NCBI GenBank assembly: GCA_005885165.1
Contig: VAXR01000025.1
Span: forward strand, 1-38,293
DNA: 38,293 nt
From: Actinomycetota bacterium
GTDB taxonomy: Bacteria; Actinomycetota; Thermoleophilia; Solirubrobacterales; Thermoleophilaceae
Reading direction: 5' to 3'
In this document: positions 31,549 through 38,293 of the stretch, one piece after another
Numbering within the stretch: position 1 is the first letter of the stretch
How the letters are laid out: every line of letters begins with the position of its first letter
Made by a program: the position numbers and the translations under genes
Notes under the pieces: generated by a model
What the model was told of the DNA's origin: nothing
The model's input: only the letters and a program-made list of their open reading frames with translations
The model's database searches: none

Positions 31549-31860
31549 GGCTCGTCCCCAGACCCACGTTTCCGCGGAAACGCCGCAGGGTCGTGACCCC
31601 GTAAGGGATCACCCCTTTTGTCGCCCAACAGGAGACGCGACGCTCGGATCGGCGGACCCGAGCGGACTCCCATGGCCGCCCGTCTAAGCGCAATTTGGCT
31701 GTCAGGCGGCCGAGCTGCAACGGATCGCCCCGCGGAGCGGGCGACGGAAGACGAGCCGGGGAGTCCCCGCAATCGCGCTCCACGACCGGCCTCCGGCGAA
31801 AGAACGAGCCTGCGCTCGACCGCGCCCACCCCGCCACCCAAGATCCCTCTCAGGGCACCG
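31549..31860 (+). other. Non-coding, hairpin-rich stretch between tadC and the mraZ promoter
   Basis: No convincing gene lies here. Successive dyads are visible: cgtttccgcggaaacg (31567-31582, perfect 16-bp palindrome); gggtc-gt-gaccc; aaggg-atcac-cccttttg (terminator-like for the tad operon, about 31602-31620); cgctcgg/ccgagcg (31641-31664); ggccgcc/ggcggcc (31674-31711); and cgggg-agt-ccccg (31757-31769). Small ORFs on both strands have Arg/Pro-rich junk composition. Candidates are a terminator region, a structured RNA or a dispersed repeat. I cannot match it to RNase P, SRP, 6S or tmRNA by eye. Confidence 0.4.
31602..31620 (+). terminator. Possible intrinsic terminator of the tad operon
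   Basis: aaggg followed by cccttttg forms a short stem ending in four T residues about 55-70 bp after the tadC stop. The stem is short (5 bp), so it is a weak candidate. Confidence 0.35.
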
Positions 31861-31910
31861 AGTGGTGAAAGGTGTTGCAGAGTGGGGGAGAGTGGGTTAT
31901 AGTGGCGCGG
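31861..31910 (+). promoter_or_regulatory. MraZ operator: five GTG boxes at exact 10-bp period
   Basis: Five consecutive 10-nt units each carry GTG at position 2 (31862, 31872, 31882, 31892, 31902): agtggtgaaa, ggtgttgcag, agtgggggag, agtgggttat, agtggcgcgg. MraZ proteins are known to bind short G-rich direct repeats with 10-bp period upstream of their own operon. The boxes overlap the promoter, which fits autorepression by MraZ. Confidence 0.85.
31875..31903 (+). promoter_or_regulatory. Promoter of the mraZ-dcw operon
   Basis: TTGCAG (31875-31880) and TATAGT (31898-31903) are separated by 17 bp, the ideal housekeeping sigma spacing. The -10 matches the consensus at five of six positions. Predicted transcription start is near 31910, giving a leader of about 92 nt before mraZ. 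Both elements lie within the MraZ boxes. Confidence 0.75.
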
Positions 31911-31918
31911 CCTTAACA

Positions 31919-31961
31919 GGACCGGGGTGGCGGGGCTCCTCCCACTCCGCCACTCCGGTCC
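31919..31961 (+). promoter_or_regulatory. 15-bp hairpin in the mraZ leader
   Basis: ggaccggggtggcgg (31919-31933) pairs fully with ccgccactccggtcc (31947-31961), one pair being G-U in RNA, around a 13-nt loop ggctcctcccact. The loop's ctcc could pair with the ggag of the mraZ ribosome site (31995-31998). Published actinobacterial surveys describe an mraW leader RNA motif; whether this is that motif must be tested. Confidence 0.7.
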
Positions 31962-32001
31962 GCAACACCGCCCCCGCACATGACGAGGGAAACCGGAGAG
32001 A

Positions 32002-32436
32002 TTGGCGTTCCGCGGGCACTTCGATCACTCGCTCGACGCGAAGAACAGGCTCAACGTCCCCGCCAAGTTCCGCGCCGCGTTCTCCGACGGACTTGTTCTG
32101 GTCAGGTGGCTCGACCCCTGCATCGCGGTCTGGACGCCCGAGGCCTTCACGAGCTTCACGAATCGCGTGGTGGGGGAGCTCAACCCGATCAGCCCACGCG
32201 CGCGCAAGGTGATCGGGTTCTTCGCCGGCGGAGCCTTCGACGCGGAGCTCGACTCCGCGGGCAGGGTCACCCTGAACCAGTCGCTGCTCGACCACTCGGG
32301 GATCGACAAGGAGGTCGTCGTGGTGGGCCATCAGGACCACGTCGAGATCTGGGATCGGGCCCGCTGGGCGGGCGCCCAGCAGGACGTGACGCGGGAGATC
32401 GAGCAGATCGCCGAGAGCCTTGACCATCCTTCTTGA
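32002..32436 (+). CDS. mraZ: Transcriptional regulator MraZ
   Basis: A 144-residue AbrB-like DNA-binding protein with two MraZ repeats. The first is MAFRGHFDHSLDAKNRLNVP with AKFRAAF; the second centres on AELDSAGRVTLNQSLLDHSG. MraZ forms a ring that binds 10-bp-spaced repeats and represses the division and wall cluster; such repeats are present just upstream. TTG at 32002 follows ccggagag, a clear ribosome site. The neighbouring rsmH begins one base after its stop. First gene of the operon. Confidence 0.95.
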   Translation: MAFRGHFDHSLDAKNRLNVPAKFRAAFSDGLVLVRWLDPCIAVWTPEAFTSFTNRVVGELNPISPRARKVIGFFAGGAFDAELDSAGRVTLNQSLLDHSGIDKEVVVVGHQDHVEIWDRARWAGAQQDVTREIEQIAESLDHPS

Positions 32437-32437
32437 C

Positions 32438-33385
32438 ATGACACGCACCCACGTCCCGGTCCTGGCCGGCGAGCTGATCGAACTCCTCGATCCGCACGTG
32501 GGCGAGACCGCGATCGACTGCACCTTCGGCGACGGCGGGCACGCACGGCTCGTGGCCGGGCGGATCGGTCCGGCGGGGATGCTCGTATGCGTAGATCGCG
32601 ATCCCGCCGCGGAGGAGCGGTTCGAGGCCTTCGCGCGCGAGGTCGAGTGCGACACCCGATTCATGCGCATGGACTATGCGGACGCGCTCGAGCGGCTGCT
32701 GGAAGAGGGGATCGAGGCCGACATGGTCTACCTCGACCTCGGGATCTCCTCGATGCAGATCGACGCGTGGGAGCGCGGCTTTTCGTACTCCTACGACGCG
32801 CCCCTCGACATGCGGATGGATCCGGGCCAGGAGCTCGACGCCCGCCAGGTGGTGAACGAGTGGGACGAGCGGCGGCTCGCACAGCTGTTCTCGAGCTACG
32901 GCGAGGAGCGCTTCGCGCGGCAGATCGCGCGGGCGATTGCACGCCGCCGGGCCAAGGCGCCGATTGAGACCACGAACGAGCTGGTCGACACGATCAAGCG
33001 CGCGGTCCCCGCGCCGGCCCGTTTCGGAGGCGGCCACCCCGCCAAGCGCGTTTTCCAGGCCATCCGCATCGCGGTGAACGACGAGCTGGCGTCCCTCGAC
33101 CACGTCCTGCCGGCGGCCTGGGCGGTCCTGCGACCCGGTGGACGCTTCGCCGCGATCTCCTTCCACTCCCTGGAGGACCGGCGCGTGAAGCGCTTCCTAG
33201 CGGCGCGCGCCCGCGGCTGCATCTGCCCGCCCGACCTTCCGGTGTGCGCGTGCAGCCGGAGCCCCGAGGCCGAGCTACGCACCCAGCGAGCCGTGGCCCC
33301 CACGCCCGGCGAGGTGGCCGACAACCCGCGCGCGGGCTCCGGTCGCCTCCGCGTGGCCCGCAAGCTCGCCGTGGAGAGCGGCTGA
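32438..33385 (+). CDS. rsmH: 16S rRNA (cytosine-1402 N4) methyltransferase
   Basis: RsmH (MraW) methylates N4 of C1402 in the ribosomal decoding centre. Features: MTRTHVPVLAGELIELLDPH, SAM-binding AIDCTFGDGGHARLVAG, YLDLGISSMQID with RGFSYSYDAPLDMRM, RRAKAPIETTNELVDTIKRA, HPAKRVFQAIRIAVNDELA, and GGRFAAISFHSLEDRRVKRF. A Cys cluster CICPPDLPVCAC lies near the C terminus, as in the family. About 315 residues. I prefer ATG at 32438 (1 nt after the mraZ stop) to the ORF track's TTG at 32420, which overlaps mraZ, because the family starts at HVPVL. The ftsL start overlaps its stop (TGATG). Confidence 0.95.
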   Translation: MTRTHVPVLAGELIELLDPHVGETAIDCTFGDGGHARLVAGRIGPAGMLVCVDRDPAAEERFEAFAREVECDTRFMRMDYADALERLLEEGIEADMVYLDLGISSMQIDAWERGFSYSYDAPLDMRMDPGQELDARQVVNEWDERRLAQLFSSYGEERFARQIARAIARRRAKAPIETTNELVDTIKRAVPAPARFGGGHPAKRVFQAIRIAVNDELASLDHVLPAAWAVLRPGGRFAAISFHSLEDRRVKRFLAARARGCICPPDLPVCACSRSPEAELRTQRAVAPTPGEVADNPRAGSGRLRVARKLAVESG

Positions 33386-34065
33386 TGGCAAGGGCGGCGA
33401 CGGCGGCCGCAACACACGCGGCCCCCGCACCGCGGCGCGCGAGGCCGGCTCCGGCACGCCCCGAGCGCGCTCGCCCGCGTACCCGTCCTGCGCAGCAGCC
33501 GGGCTCCCCGGCGTCGCGCTCGGCGCTTCGGTTCGTGGAGCGGCGCGCGGGCGTCCTGCTCGACCGCCTCCTCCGCGGCCGCCTGTGGGTCGGGTGCATC
33601 GGGCTCCTGCTCGCGGGCATCGTCTTCCTCAACGTCAGCCTGCTCGAGCTCAACCAGGAGATCGCCCACACGGGCGCCCGCGCGGGCGCGCTCGACCGCC
33701 AGAACTCGGCCCTGCGCATGCGCGTGGCGTCGCTCGACTCGAGCGAACGCGTACTGCGGATCGCCGCGCGGCGCGGGATGGTGTTCCCGCCGGCGGGCGC
33801 CTACCGCTACCTCAGCGAGCGGCCCTGGCTCGACGGTCTGCTCGCGGCCCGCCGCGCCGCCGCGCCCCAGTCCGCCGGCGCCGCCTCCGCCACCTCCGCC
33901 GCGAGCGGCACCGCGACCACACCCCGGCAGCAGGGCACCGCCGCCGCGACTCCGAGCGCGCGCAGCACGTACGCGCCGCCCACCGCCGCTTCCTCGCCCG
34001 GAGCCGGCCAGCGCTCGGCCACTCCCGCCTCGCCGCCAACCGCCGCCGCTGCGCCGCATCCCTAG
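33385..34065 (+). CDS. ftsL: FtsL-like cell-division protein with long low-complexity ends
   Basis: A 226-residue bitopic membrane protein. Residues 1-55 are Ala/Arg/Pro-rich and cytosolic. One membrane helix (about 66-88) is LWVGCIGLLLAGIVFLNVSL. A short coiled coil follows (ELNQEIAHTGARAGALDRQN, then LRMRVASLDSSERVLRIAAR). The motif RGMVFPPAGAYRYL is typical of actinobacterial FtsL-type septum initiators. The last 70 residues are Ala/Ser/Thr/Pro low complexity. FtsL acts with FtsB and FtsQ to activate FtsW-FtsI. Start ATG in the TGATG overlap with rsmH. Identity rests on position, topology and the coiled coil, since sequence conservation is low. Confidence 0.82.
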   Translation: MARAATAAATHAAPAPRRARPAPARPERARPRTRPAQQPGSPASRSALRFVERRAGVLLDRLLRGRLWVGCIGLLLAGIVFLNVSLLELNQEIAHTGARAGALDRQNSALRMRVASLDSSERVLRIAARRGMVFPPAGAYRYLSERPWLDGLLAARRAAAPQSAGAASATSAASGTATTPRQQGTAAATPSARSTYAPPTAASSPGAGQRSATPASPPTAAAAPHP

Positions 34066-34112
34066 ATGACTGATCCCAAACCCCCGCACCCGGATTCGGA
34101 ATCAATCATCTA
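34063..34112 (+). promoter_or_regulatory. Hairpin spanning the ftsL stop and ftsI start region
   Basis: tagatgactgat (34063-34074) and atcaatcatcta (34101-34112) pair at 11 of 12 positions around a 26-nt loop. The left arm starts with the ftsL stop codon and the right arm ends 1 nt before the ftsI ATG. The arms are AT-rich against a very GC-rich background, and no Shine-Dalgarno is present for ftsI. Confidence 0.65.
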
Positions 34113-34113
34113 A

Positions 34114-35751
34114 ATGGTCAAGGTCGACCGCCGCATCGGCCTGCTGTTCACCGCCTTCCTGCTGCTTCTCGTGCTGGCGGGGACGAGGGCGATCTGGCTC
34201 GTCGGCGTGCAGGGCTCGAGCCTCCGCAGCAAGGCTGCGGCGCAGCAGGTGCAGATCCTCCACGTGCCGGCACGCCGGGGGACGATCACCGACCGAAACG
34301 GCGTCGAGCTCGCCGTCTCCGAGGACTCCGCCACCGTCTTCGCCAATCCTCACCTCGTCCACGACCCCGGGGCCGCGGCCAGCCGGATAGCGCCGGTGAT
34401 CGGACGGCCCGTGCCCGAGGTCCTGCGCGCGCTGACGCAGTCGGGCCGCGGGTTCGTCTACCTCGCCCGTCAGATCGACACGAGCAGGGGCGACGCCGTG
34501 CGGAAGCTGAAGATCCCCGGCGTCGACGTGACCACCGAGCCGCGGCGGCACTACCCGCACAGGGAGCTCGCGTCGCAGCTGGTCGGTGCGGTCGGCACCG
34601 ACGGGTACGGCCTGGCCGGCATCGAGCAATCGCGCGAGCGCAAGCTGCACGGCGCCGACGGGAGGCGCCGCGTGGTCAGCGACGCGATCGGCCAGCCGGT
34701 GAGCATCGTCGACGTCAAGCCGTCGACCCCGGGCCACGACATCCGCCTCACGATCGACAGCGCGATCCAGGAGCGAGCGGAGGCCGTGCTCCACAGCGTG
34801 GGGCAGACCTACCAGCCGAAGGGCGCGACCGCCATGGTCCTGAATCCGCGGAACGGCGACATCCTGGCGCTGGCAAACTGGCCTCCGGTCGACGCACAGC
34901 ACTTCGGAGACGCGCCCGCCTACGCGCGGCAGGACCGGGCGGTGGGTGCGAGCTACGAGCCGGGCTCCACGTTCAAGGCGATCACGGTCTCGGGAGCGCT
35001 CGAGGAGCGGCTCGCGACCCCTGGCACCGTGTTCTCGGTGCCGCCCTCGCTGCGGGTCGCGGACCGAGTGATCCACGACGCCGAGGGCCACGGCTACGAG
35101 AGCCTCACCGTCGCCCGGATCCTCGCGCAGTCGTCGAACGTCGGCACCGACGAGATCGGCCTCCGCCTCGGCCGAGACAACTTCGACAAGTGGGTGCGCC
35201 GCTTCGGCTTCGGGCGCGCGACCGGCGTCGAGATCCCAGGCGAGGCGGCCGGGATCGTGCCTCGGCCGTCCCAGTACTCGGGCTCCTCGATGGGCAACCT
35301 TCCGATCGGGCAGGGGCTCGCCGTCACGCCGGTGCAGATGGCCGCCGCCTACGAGGCGATCGCCGACGGCGGGATCGCGCACCAGCCGCACGTGATCGCC
35401 GGCGACTCGGCGAGAGGACGGCGCGTCGTCGACGCCGACACCGCGCGGAAGGTGGCGCGGATGCTCGAGGGCGTGCTTGGCCCCGGGGGCACCGCGCCCG
35501 AGGCGCAGATCCCCGGCTACATCCTCGCCGGCAAGACCGGCACCGCCCAGAAGCCGGAACCGGGCGGCTACTCGAGCACCAGGTTCGTGGCCTCGTTCAT
35601 CGGCTTCGCGCCGGCACGCGATCCGCGGCTGCTCGTCGCCGTGATGGTCGACGAGCCGCAGGGCTCGATCTACGGCGGCATGGTGGCCGCGCCCGCGTTC
35701 CAGAAGATCGCCTCGTTCGCGCTCCCGTACCTGCGGATCCCGCCCGGGTAG
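34114..35751 (+). CDS. ftsI: Division-specific peptidoglycan transpeptidase (class B PBP)
   Basis: FtsI/PBP2b-type enzyme that cross-links septal peptidoglycan with FtsW. A short cytosolic end and one membrane helix (about 8-30) precede the dimerisation domain (LHVPARRGTITDRNG, then GVDVTTEPRRHYPHRELASQ). The transpeptidase domain has the SxxK nucleophile Ser285-Lys288 (EPGSTFKAIT), the SxN motif Ser340-Asn342 (AQSSNVGT) and Lys474-Thr-Gly (AGKTGTAQKPE). All catalytic motifs are intact. Length 545 is normal; I see no PASTA repeat. ATG at 34114 lacks a Shine-Dalgarno and follows the hairpin. Confidence 0.95.
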   Translation: MVKVDRRIGLLFTAFLLLLVLAGTRAIWLVGVQGSSLRSKAAAQQVQILHVPARRGTITDRNGVELAVSEDSATVFANPHLVHDPGAAASRIAPVIGRPVPEVLRALTQSGRGFVYLARQIDTSRGDAVRKLKIPGVDVTTEPRRHYPHRELASQLVGAVGTDGYGLAGIEQSRERKLHGADGRRRVVSDAIGQPVSIVDVKPSTPGHDIRLTIDSAIQERAEAVLHSVGQTYQPKGATAMVLNPRNGDILALANWPPVDAQHFGDAPAYARQDRAVGASYEPGSTFKAITVSGALEERLATPGTVFSVPPSLRVADRVIHDAEGHGYESLTVARILAQSSNVGTDEIGLRLGRDNFDKWVRRFGFGRATGVEIPGEAAGIVPRPSQYSGSSMGNLPIGQGLAVTPVQMAAAYEAIADGGIAHQPHVIAGDSARGRRVVDADTARKVARMLEGVLGPGGTAPEAQIPGYILAGKTGTAQKPEPGGYSSTRFVASFIGFAPARDPRLLVAVMVDEPQGSIYGGMVAAPAFQKIASFALPYLRIPPG

Positions 35752-35766
35752 ATCTCTCGCGCTGAT

Positions 35767-35772
35767 TACACT
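35767..35772 (+). promoter_or_regulatory. Possible -10 element of an internal, leaderless murE promoter
   Basis: TACACT in the 30-bp ftsI-murE gap lies 9 nt before the murE GTG, which has no Shine-Dalgarno. This spacing would put the start of the message at the start codon. No matching -35 is visible. Confidence 0.35.
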
Positions 35773-35781
35773 CGCCCGGCC

Positions 35782-37206
35782 GTGACCCTTCGTGAGTTGA
35801 TGGGCGAGGGCGCGCCCGCGGTGGATGTCTCCGGGCTCGCCTACTCGTCGCTGTCCGTCGAGCCGGGAGACGTGTTCTTCTGCGTGCGCGGCTTCCGTGC
35901 CGACGGCCACGATTTCGCCGCCGACGCCGTCGCCCGCGGTGCGGTGGCGCTCGTCTGCGAGCGACCGCTCGGGCTGGGCGTGCCTGAGGTGCTGGTCCCG
36001 GATGCGCGCGCTGCCATGGCGGCCGCGGCGGCTCGGTTCTTCGGCGACCCGACCCGGACCCTCGACGTCGTGGGCATCACCGGGACCAACGGGAAGACCA
36101 CCACCGCGTTCCTCACGCGCGCGATCCTGGGGAAGGCCGGCCGCCCCACTGGGCTGCTCGGGACCGTGACCTCGATAGTCGGCGGCCGGGAGGAGCCGGT
36201 GGAGCGCACCACCCCCGAGGCGATCGACCTCCAGCGCACCTTCCGGCGCATGCTCGACGCGGGCGACTCCGCCTGCGCGATGGAGGTCTCCTCCCACGCG
36301 CTCGAGCTGAGGCGGACGGACGGGATCCGCTTCGCCTGCCGCGTGTTCACGAACCTCACGCAGGACCATCTCGACTTCCATCCGTCGATGGAGGCCTACT
36401 TCCGGGCCAAGCGCACGCTCTTCGGCGGGCCCGGTGCGTCGGTCGTGAACGTCGACGACGACTACGGGGTGCGGCTGGTCGACGAGCTTCCCGACGCCGT
36501 CACGTACGCCATCCACGCCGAGGCCGGCTACCGGGCAGTCGACGTCGAGTTCGACGCCGCCGGGGCCGCGTTCACCTGCGCGACGCCCGACGGGGAGATC
36601 GCGATGACCACGCGCCTGCCCGGCCTCTTCAACGTCTCGAACGCCCTGGCCGCCACCGCCACGGCGCGCGCGCTCGACGTCCCACTCGAGACGATCGCGG
36701 CGGCGCTCGCCGAGGCGGACCGCGTGCCCGGGCGCTTCGAGCCCGTCGACGAGGGGCAGCCGTTCGCGGTGCTGGTCGACTACGCGCACACCCCGGATTC
36801 GCTGCGGAACGTGCTCCGCGCCGCCCGCGAGGTCACGCGCGGCCGGCTGCACGTCGTGTTCGGGGCGGGCGGCGACCGCGACCAGGGCAAGCGCCCGCTG
36901 ATGGGGGCGGTCGCCTCCGAGCTCGCCGACCGCGTGATCGTGACCTCCGACAACCCGCGCTCGGAGGATCCGGAGGCGATCGTCGACCAGGTGCTCGCCG
37001 GCGCGGGCCCCGATGCGGAGCGCGAGGTGGACCGGCGCCGCGCGATTCACCACGCGATCGAGACGGCCGAGGCCGGCGACGTCGTGGTGATCGCGGGCAA
37101 GGGGCACGAGCAGGGTCAGGAGTTCGCCGGAGGCCGGAAGGAGCCGTTCGACGACGTGACCGTGGCGCGCGAGGCGCTCCACTCGGCACTCGGAGCGCGC
37201 GGGTGA
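35782..37206 (+). CDS. murE: UDP-MurNAc-tripeptide ligase, meso-diaminopimelate type
   Basis: Mur ligase adding the third residue to UDP-MurNAc-L-Ala-D-Glu in peptidoglycan precursor synthesis (cytosol). N domain SGLAYSSLSVEPGDVFFCVR; ATP loop VVGITGTNGKTTTAFLTRA (near residue 97); substrate region TTPEAIDLQRTFRRM and MEVSSHALELRR; then FTNLTQDHLDFH with YFRAKRTLF carrying the carbamylated-Lys position. The C domain has VDYAHTPDSLRNVL, VFGAGGDRDQGKRPLMG and the DNPRSEDP motif (390-397), whose Arg specifies meso-diaminopimelate rather than lysine. Length 474 is slightly short but complete. GTG start at 35782; murF overlaps its stop (GTGA). Confidence 0.96.
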   Translation: MTLRELMGEGAPAVDVSGLAYSSLSVEPGDVFFCVRGFRADGHDFAADAVARGAVALVCERPLGLGVPEVLVPDARAAMAAAAARFFGDPTRTLDVVGITGTNGKTTTAFLTRAILGKAGRPTGLLGTVTSIVGGREEPVERTTPEAIDLQRTFRRMLDAGDSACAMEVSSHALELRRTDGIRFACRVFTNLTQDHLDFHPSMEAYFRAKRTLFGGPGASVVNVDDDYGVRLVDELPDAVTYAIHAEAGYRAVDVEFDAAGAAFTCATPDGEIAMTTRLPGLFNVSNALAATATARALDVPLETIAAALAEADRVPGRFEPVDEGQPFAVLVDYAHTPDSLRNVLRAAREVTRGRLHVVFGAGGDRDQGKRPLMGAVASELADRVIVTSDNPRSEDPEAIVDQVLAGAGPDAEREVDRRRAIHHAIETAEAGDVVVIAGKGHEQGQEFAGGRKEPFDDVTVAREALHSALGARG

Positions 37207-38293
37207 GGGACCGCACGGCCGAATGGATCGCGGAGGCGGCCGGGGGTCGCCTCGTGGCTGGCGATCCCGCCGAGCCCGGTCCGGTGCGTGCCTCGATCGA
37301 CTCCCGCGAGATCGAGCCAGGTGAGCTGTTCGCCGGCCTGCGCAGCGGCGCGGACGGCGGCCAGTTCGCCGGCGCAGCTCTGGAGGCCGGCGCCTGGGGC
37401 GTACTCGTAGGCCCGGAGCACGCGGAGGCCCTGGCAGCGGCCGGCCGACCGGTCATCGCCGCGACCGACCCGCTCGGCGCTCTACAGGTGCTCGCGCGCG
37501 CCTGGCGCCACGAGCTCGGCCGCCGCGTGGTGGGGATCACGGGCTCCACCGGCAAGACGTCGACCAAGGACATCCTCACCGCGCTGCTGAGCGGCGCCGG
37601 GACGAGCGTCCACGCGAACCGCGAGAACCTGAACACCGAGATCGGGCTGCCGCTGACGATCCTCGAGGCCGACCGCGGCGTCGAGGCGCTCGTCCTCGAG
37701 ATGGCGATGCGCGGCGCCGGCCAGATCGCCGAGCTGACGGCGATCGCGGACCCCGACGTGGGCCTGATCGTGAACGTCGGCCCGGTTCACCTCGAGCTGC
37801 TCGGCACGGTGGAGCGCGTGGCCGCGGCGAAGGCGGAGCTGATCCGCGACCTGCGCGCCGGCGGTGCGTGCGTCGTGCCCGCGGAGGAGCCGCTGCTCGA
37901 GCCCCACCTGCGCGACGACCTCGAGACGATCACCTTCGGCCCGGGCGGCGACGTCCGGCTCGAGTCGTTCGAGGGCGGGGTCGCGCGCATCGACGCGCGC
38001 GGACAGCCGATCGAGCTCGAGCTGTCCTATTCGGAGCCCCACAACGTGCTGAACACGGTCGCCGCCGTGGCGGCCGCAACGGCGCTCGGCGTGACCCCGG
38101 GCGGGCGCGTCGAGGTCGGCTTCTCGTCGCTCCGCGGGCAGGTCGTGGAGCTCGACGGAGGGGTAACGGTCGTCAACGACTGCTACAACGCCAACCCGAT
38201 GTCGATGCGCGCGGCGCTGGAGCACCTCGCGGAGACCCCGGCCGAGCGCCGGATAGCCGTGCTCGGGACGATGGCGGAGCTCGGCCCAGACGG
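37203..38293 (+). CDS. murF: UDP-MurNAc-tripeptide D-alanyl-D-alanine ligase (3' end cut by window)
   Basis: Adds D-Ala-D-Ala to the UDP-MurNAc-tripeptide, the last cytosolic ligase step. The frame is open to the window end (363 codons seen; family about 450-480), so it is absent from the ORF track. N domain: VRASIDSREIEPGELFAGLR and GAWGVLV. ATP loop GITGSTGKTSTKDIL (near residue 111). Central domain: VHANRENLNTEIGLPLTIL, LEMAMRGAGQIAELTAIA, NVGPVHLELLGTVERVAAAK. The C domain begins VVNDCYNANPMSMRAALEHL, with AVLGTMAELG at the edge. GTG start at 37203 overlaps the murE stop by 4 nt. mraY and murD would be expected next. Confidence 0.95.
   Translation, partial: MRDRTAEWIAEAAGGRLVAGDPAEPGPVRASIDSREIEPGELFAGLRSGADGGQFAGAALEAGAWGVLVGPEHAEALAAAGRPVIAATDPLGALQVLARAWRHELGRRVVGITGSTGKTSTKDILTALLSGAGTSVHANRENLNTEIGLPLTILEADRGVEALVLEMAMRGAGQIAELTAIADPDVGLIVNVGPVHLELLGTVERVAAAKAELIRDLRAGGACVVPAEEPLLEPHLRDDLETITFGPGGDVRLESFEGGVARIDARGQPIELELSYSEPHNVLNTVAAVAAATALGVTPGGRVEVGFSSLRGQVVELDGGVTVVNDCYNANPMSMRAALEHLAETPAERRIAVLGTMAELGPD

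Noticed and set aside
31549-31860. RNase P RNA or another standard housekeeping RNA
   Set aside because: The conserved gaggaaagtcc-type core and other hallmarks are not present on either strand.
31545-31979. 144-aa minus and 94-aa plus ORFs in the gap before mraZ
   Set aside because: Both are Arg/Pro/Ser-rich without coding-like structure, and they cover the promoter, MraZ boxes and hairpins.
34102-37182. 1026-aa minus-strand ORF antisense to ftsI and murE
   Set aside because: It is a GC-skew shadow: Arg/His/Val/Asp-rich, with no fold or motif, and runs through two well-supported genes.
1-38293. CRISPR arrays, tRNA genes, insertion sequences or prophage
   Set aside because: No regularly spaced repeats, no tRNA-like GTTCGA arm in a cloverleaf context, and no transposase or phage proteins among the plausible ORFs.

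Overview
The window looks like a chromosomal segment of a very GC-rich actinobacterium. Nearly every codon ends in G or C, GTG and TTG starts are common, and long antisense shadow ORFs are everywhere. Three things point to Actinomycetota, with Thermoleophilia (Gaiellales/Solirubrobacterales type) my best guess: an actinobacterial mraZ-rsmH-ftsL-ftsI-murE-murF order, a meso-diaminopimelate-type MurE, and a secreted protein with a CPxxSQIGSA motif. The class assignment is inference. I see no tRNA, rRNA, CRISPR array, insertion sequence or phage gene.

Layout. 1-2.7 kb: an FAD-dependent GMC oxidoreductase running in from the left edge, a secreted protein of unknown function on the minus strand, and a small minus-strand gene. 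2.9-6.7 kb: glpD, folP and a degenerate Rho paralogue, all on plus. 6.7-8.6 kb (minus): an ECF sigma factor, a winged-helix regulator and an unknown protein, divergent from a methyltransferase. 9.5-11.7 kb: a tightly overlapping operon of response regulator, minimal histidine kinase and CpaB-like pilus protein. 11.7-18.1 kb: a large membrane-anchored multidomain murein hydrolase, a GGDEF-EAL protein and a GT-C mannosyltransferase-like membrane protein. 18.1-25.3 kb: metabolic and secreted enzymes (saccharopine dehydrogenase-like reductase, RpiA, esterase, carboxymuconolactone decarboxylase-like protein, CocE-type hydrolase, class 2 lipase) and an ion-channel-like membrane protein. 25.3-28.6 kb (minus): a CPA1 antiporter followed by a choline-dehydrogenase-like GMC oxidoreductase. 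28.6-31.5 kb: tadA-tadB-tadC of a Flp/Tad pilus. 31.55-32.0 kb: a non-coding, hairpin-rich stretch ending in the mraZ control region. 32.0-38.3 kb: the division and cell-wall cluster mraZ, rsmH, ftsL, ftsI, murE and murF, the last cut by the window end.

Themes. The Tad machinery is split: CpaB sits in a two-component operon about 17 kb from tadABC. Envelope functions recur (murein hydrolase, c-di-GMP enzyme, mannosyltransferase, dcw cluster). The mraZ control region is unusually legible: five GTG-containing boxes at a 10-bp period overlap a -35/-10 promoter, followed by a leader with a 15-bp hairpin. The strongest oddities are the Rho paralogue that has lost its ATPase residues, a lipase that lacks its oxyanion segment where a perfect 17-bp inverted repeat lies, and a hairpin at the ftsL-ftsI junction. 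All family assignments come from reading motifs by eye; no database search was possible.
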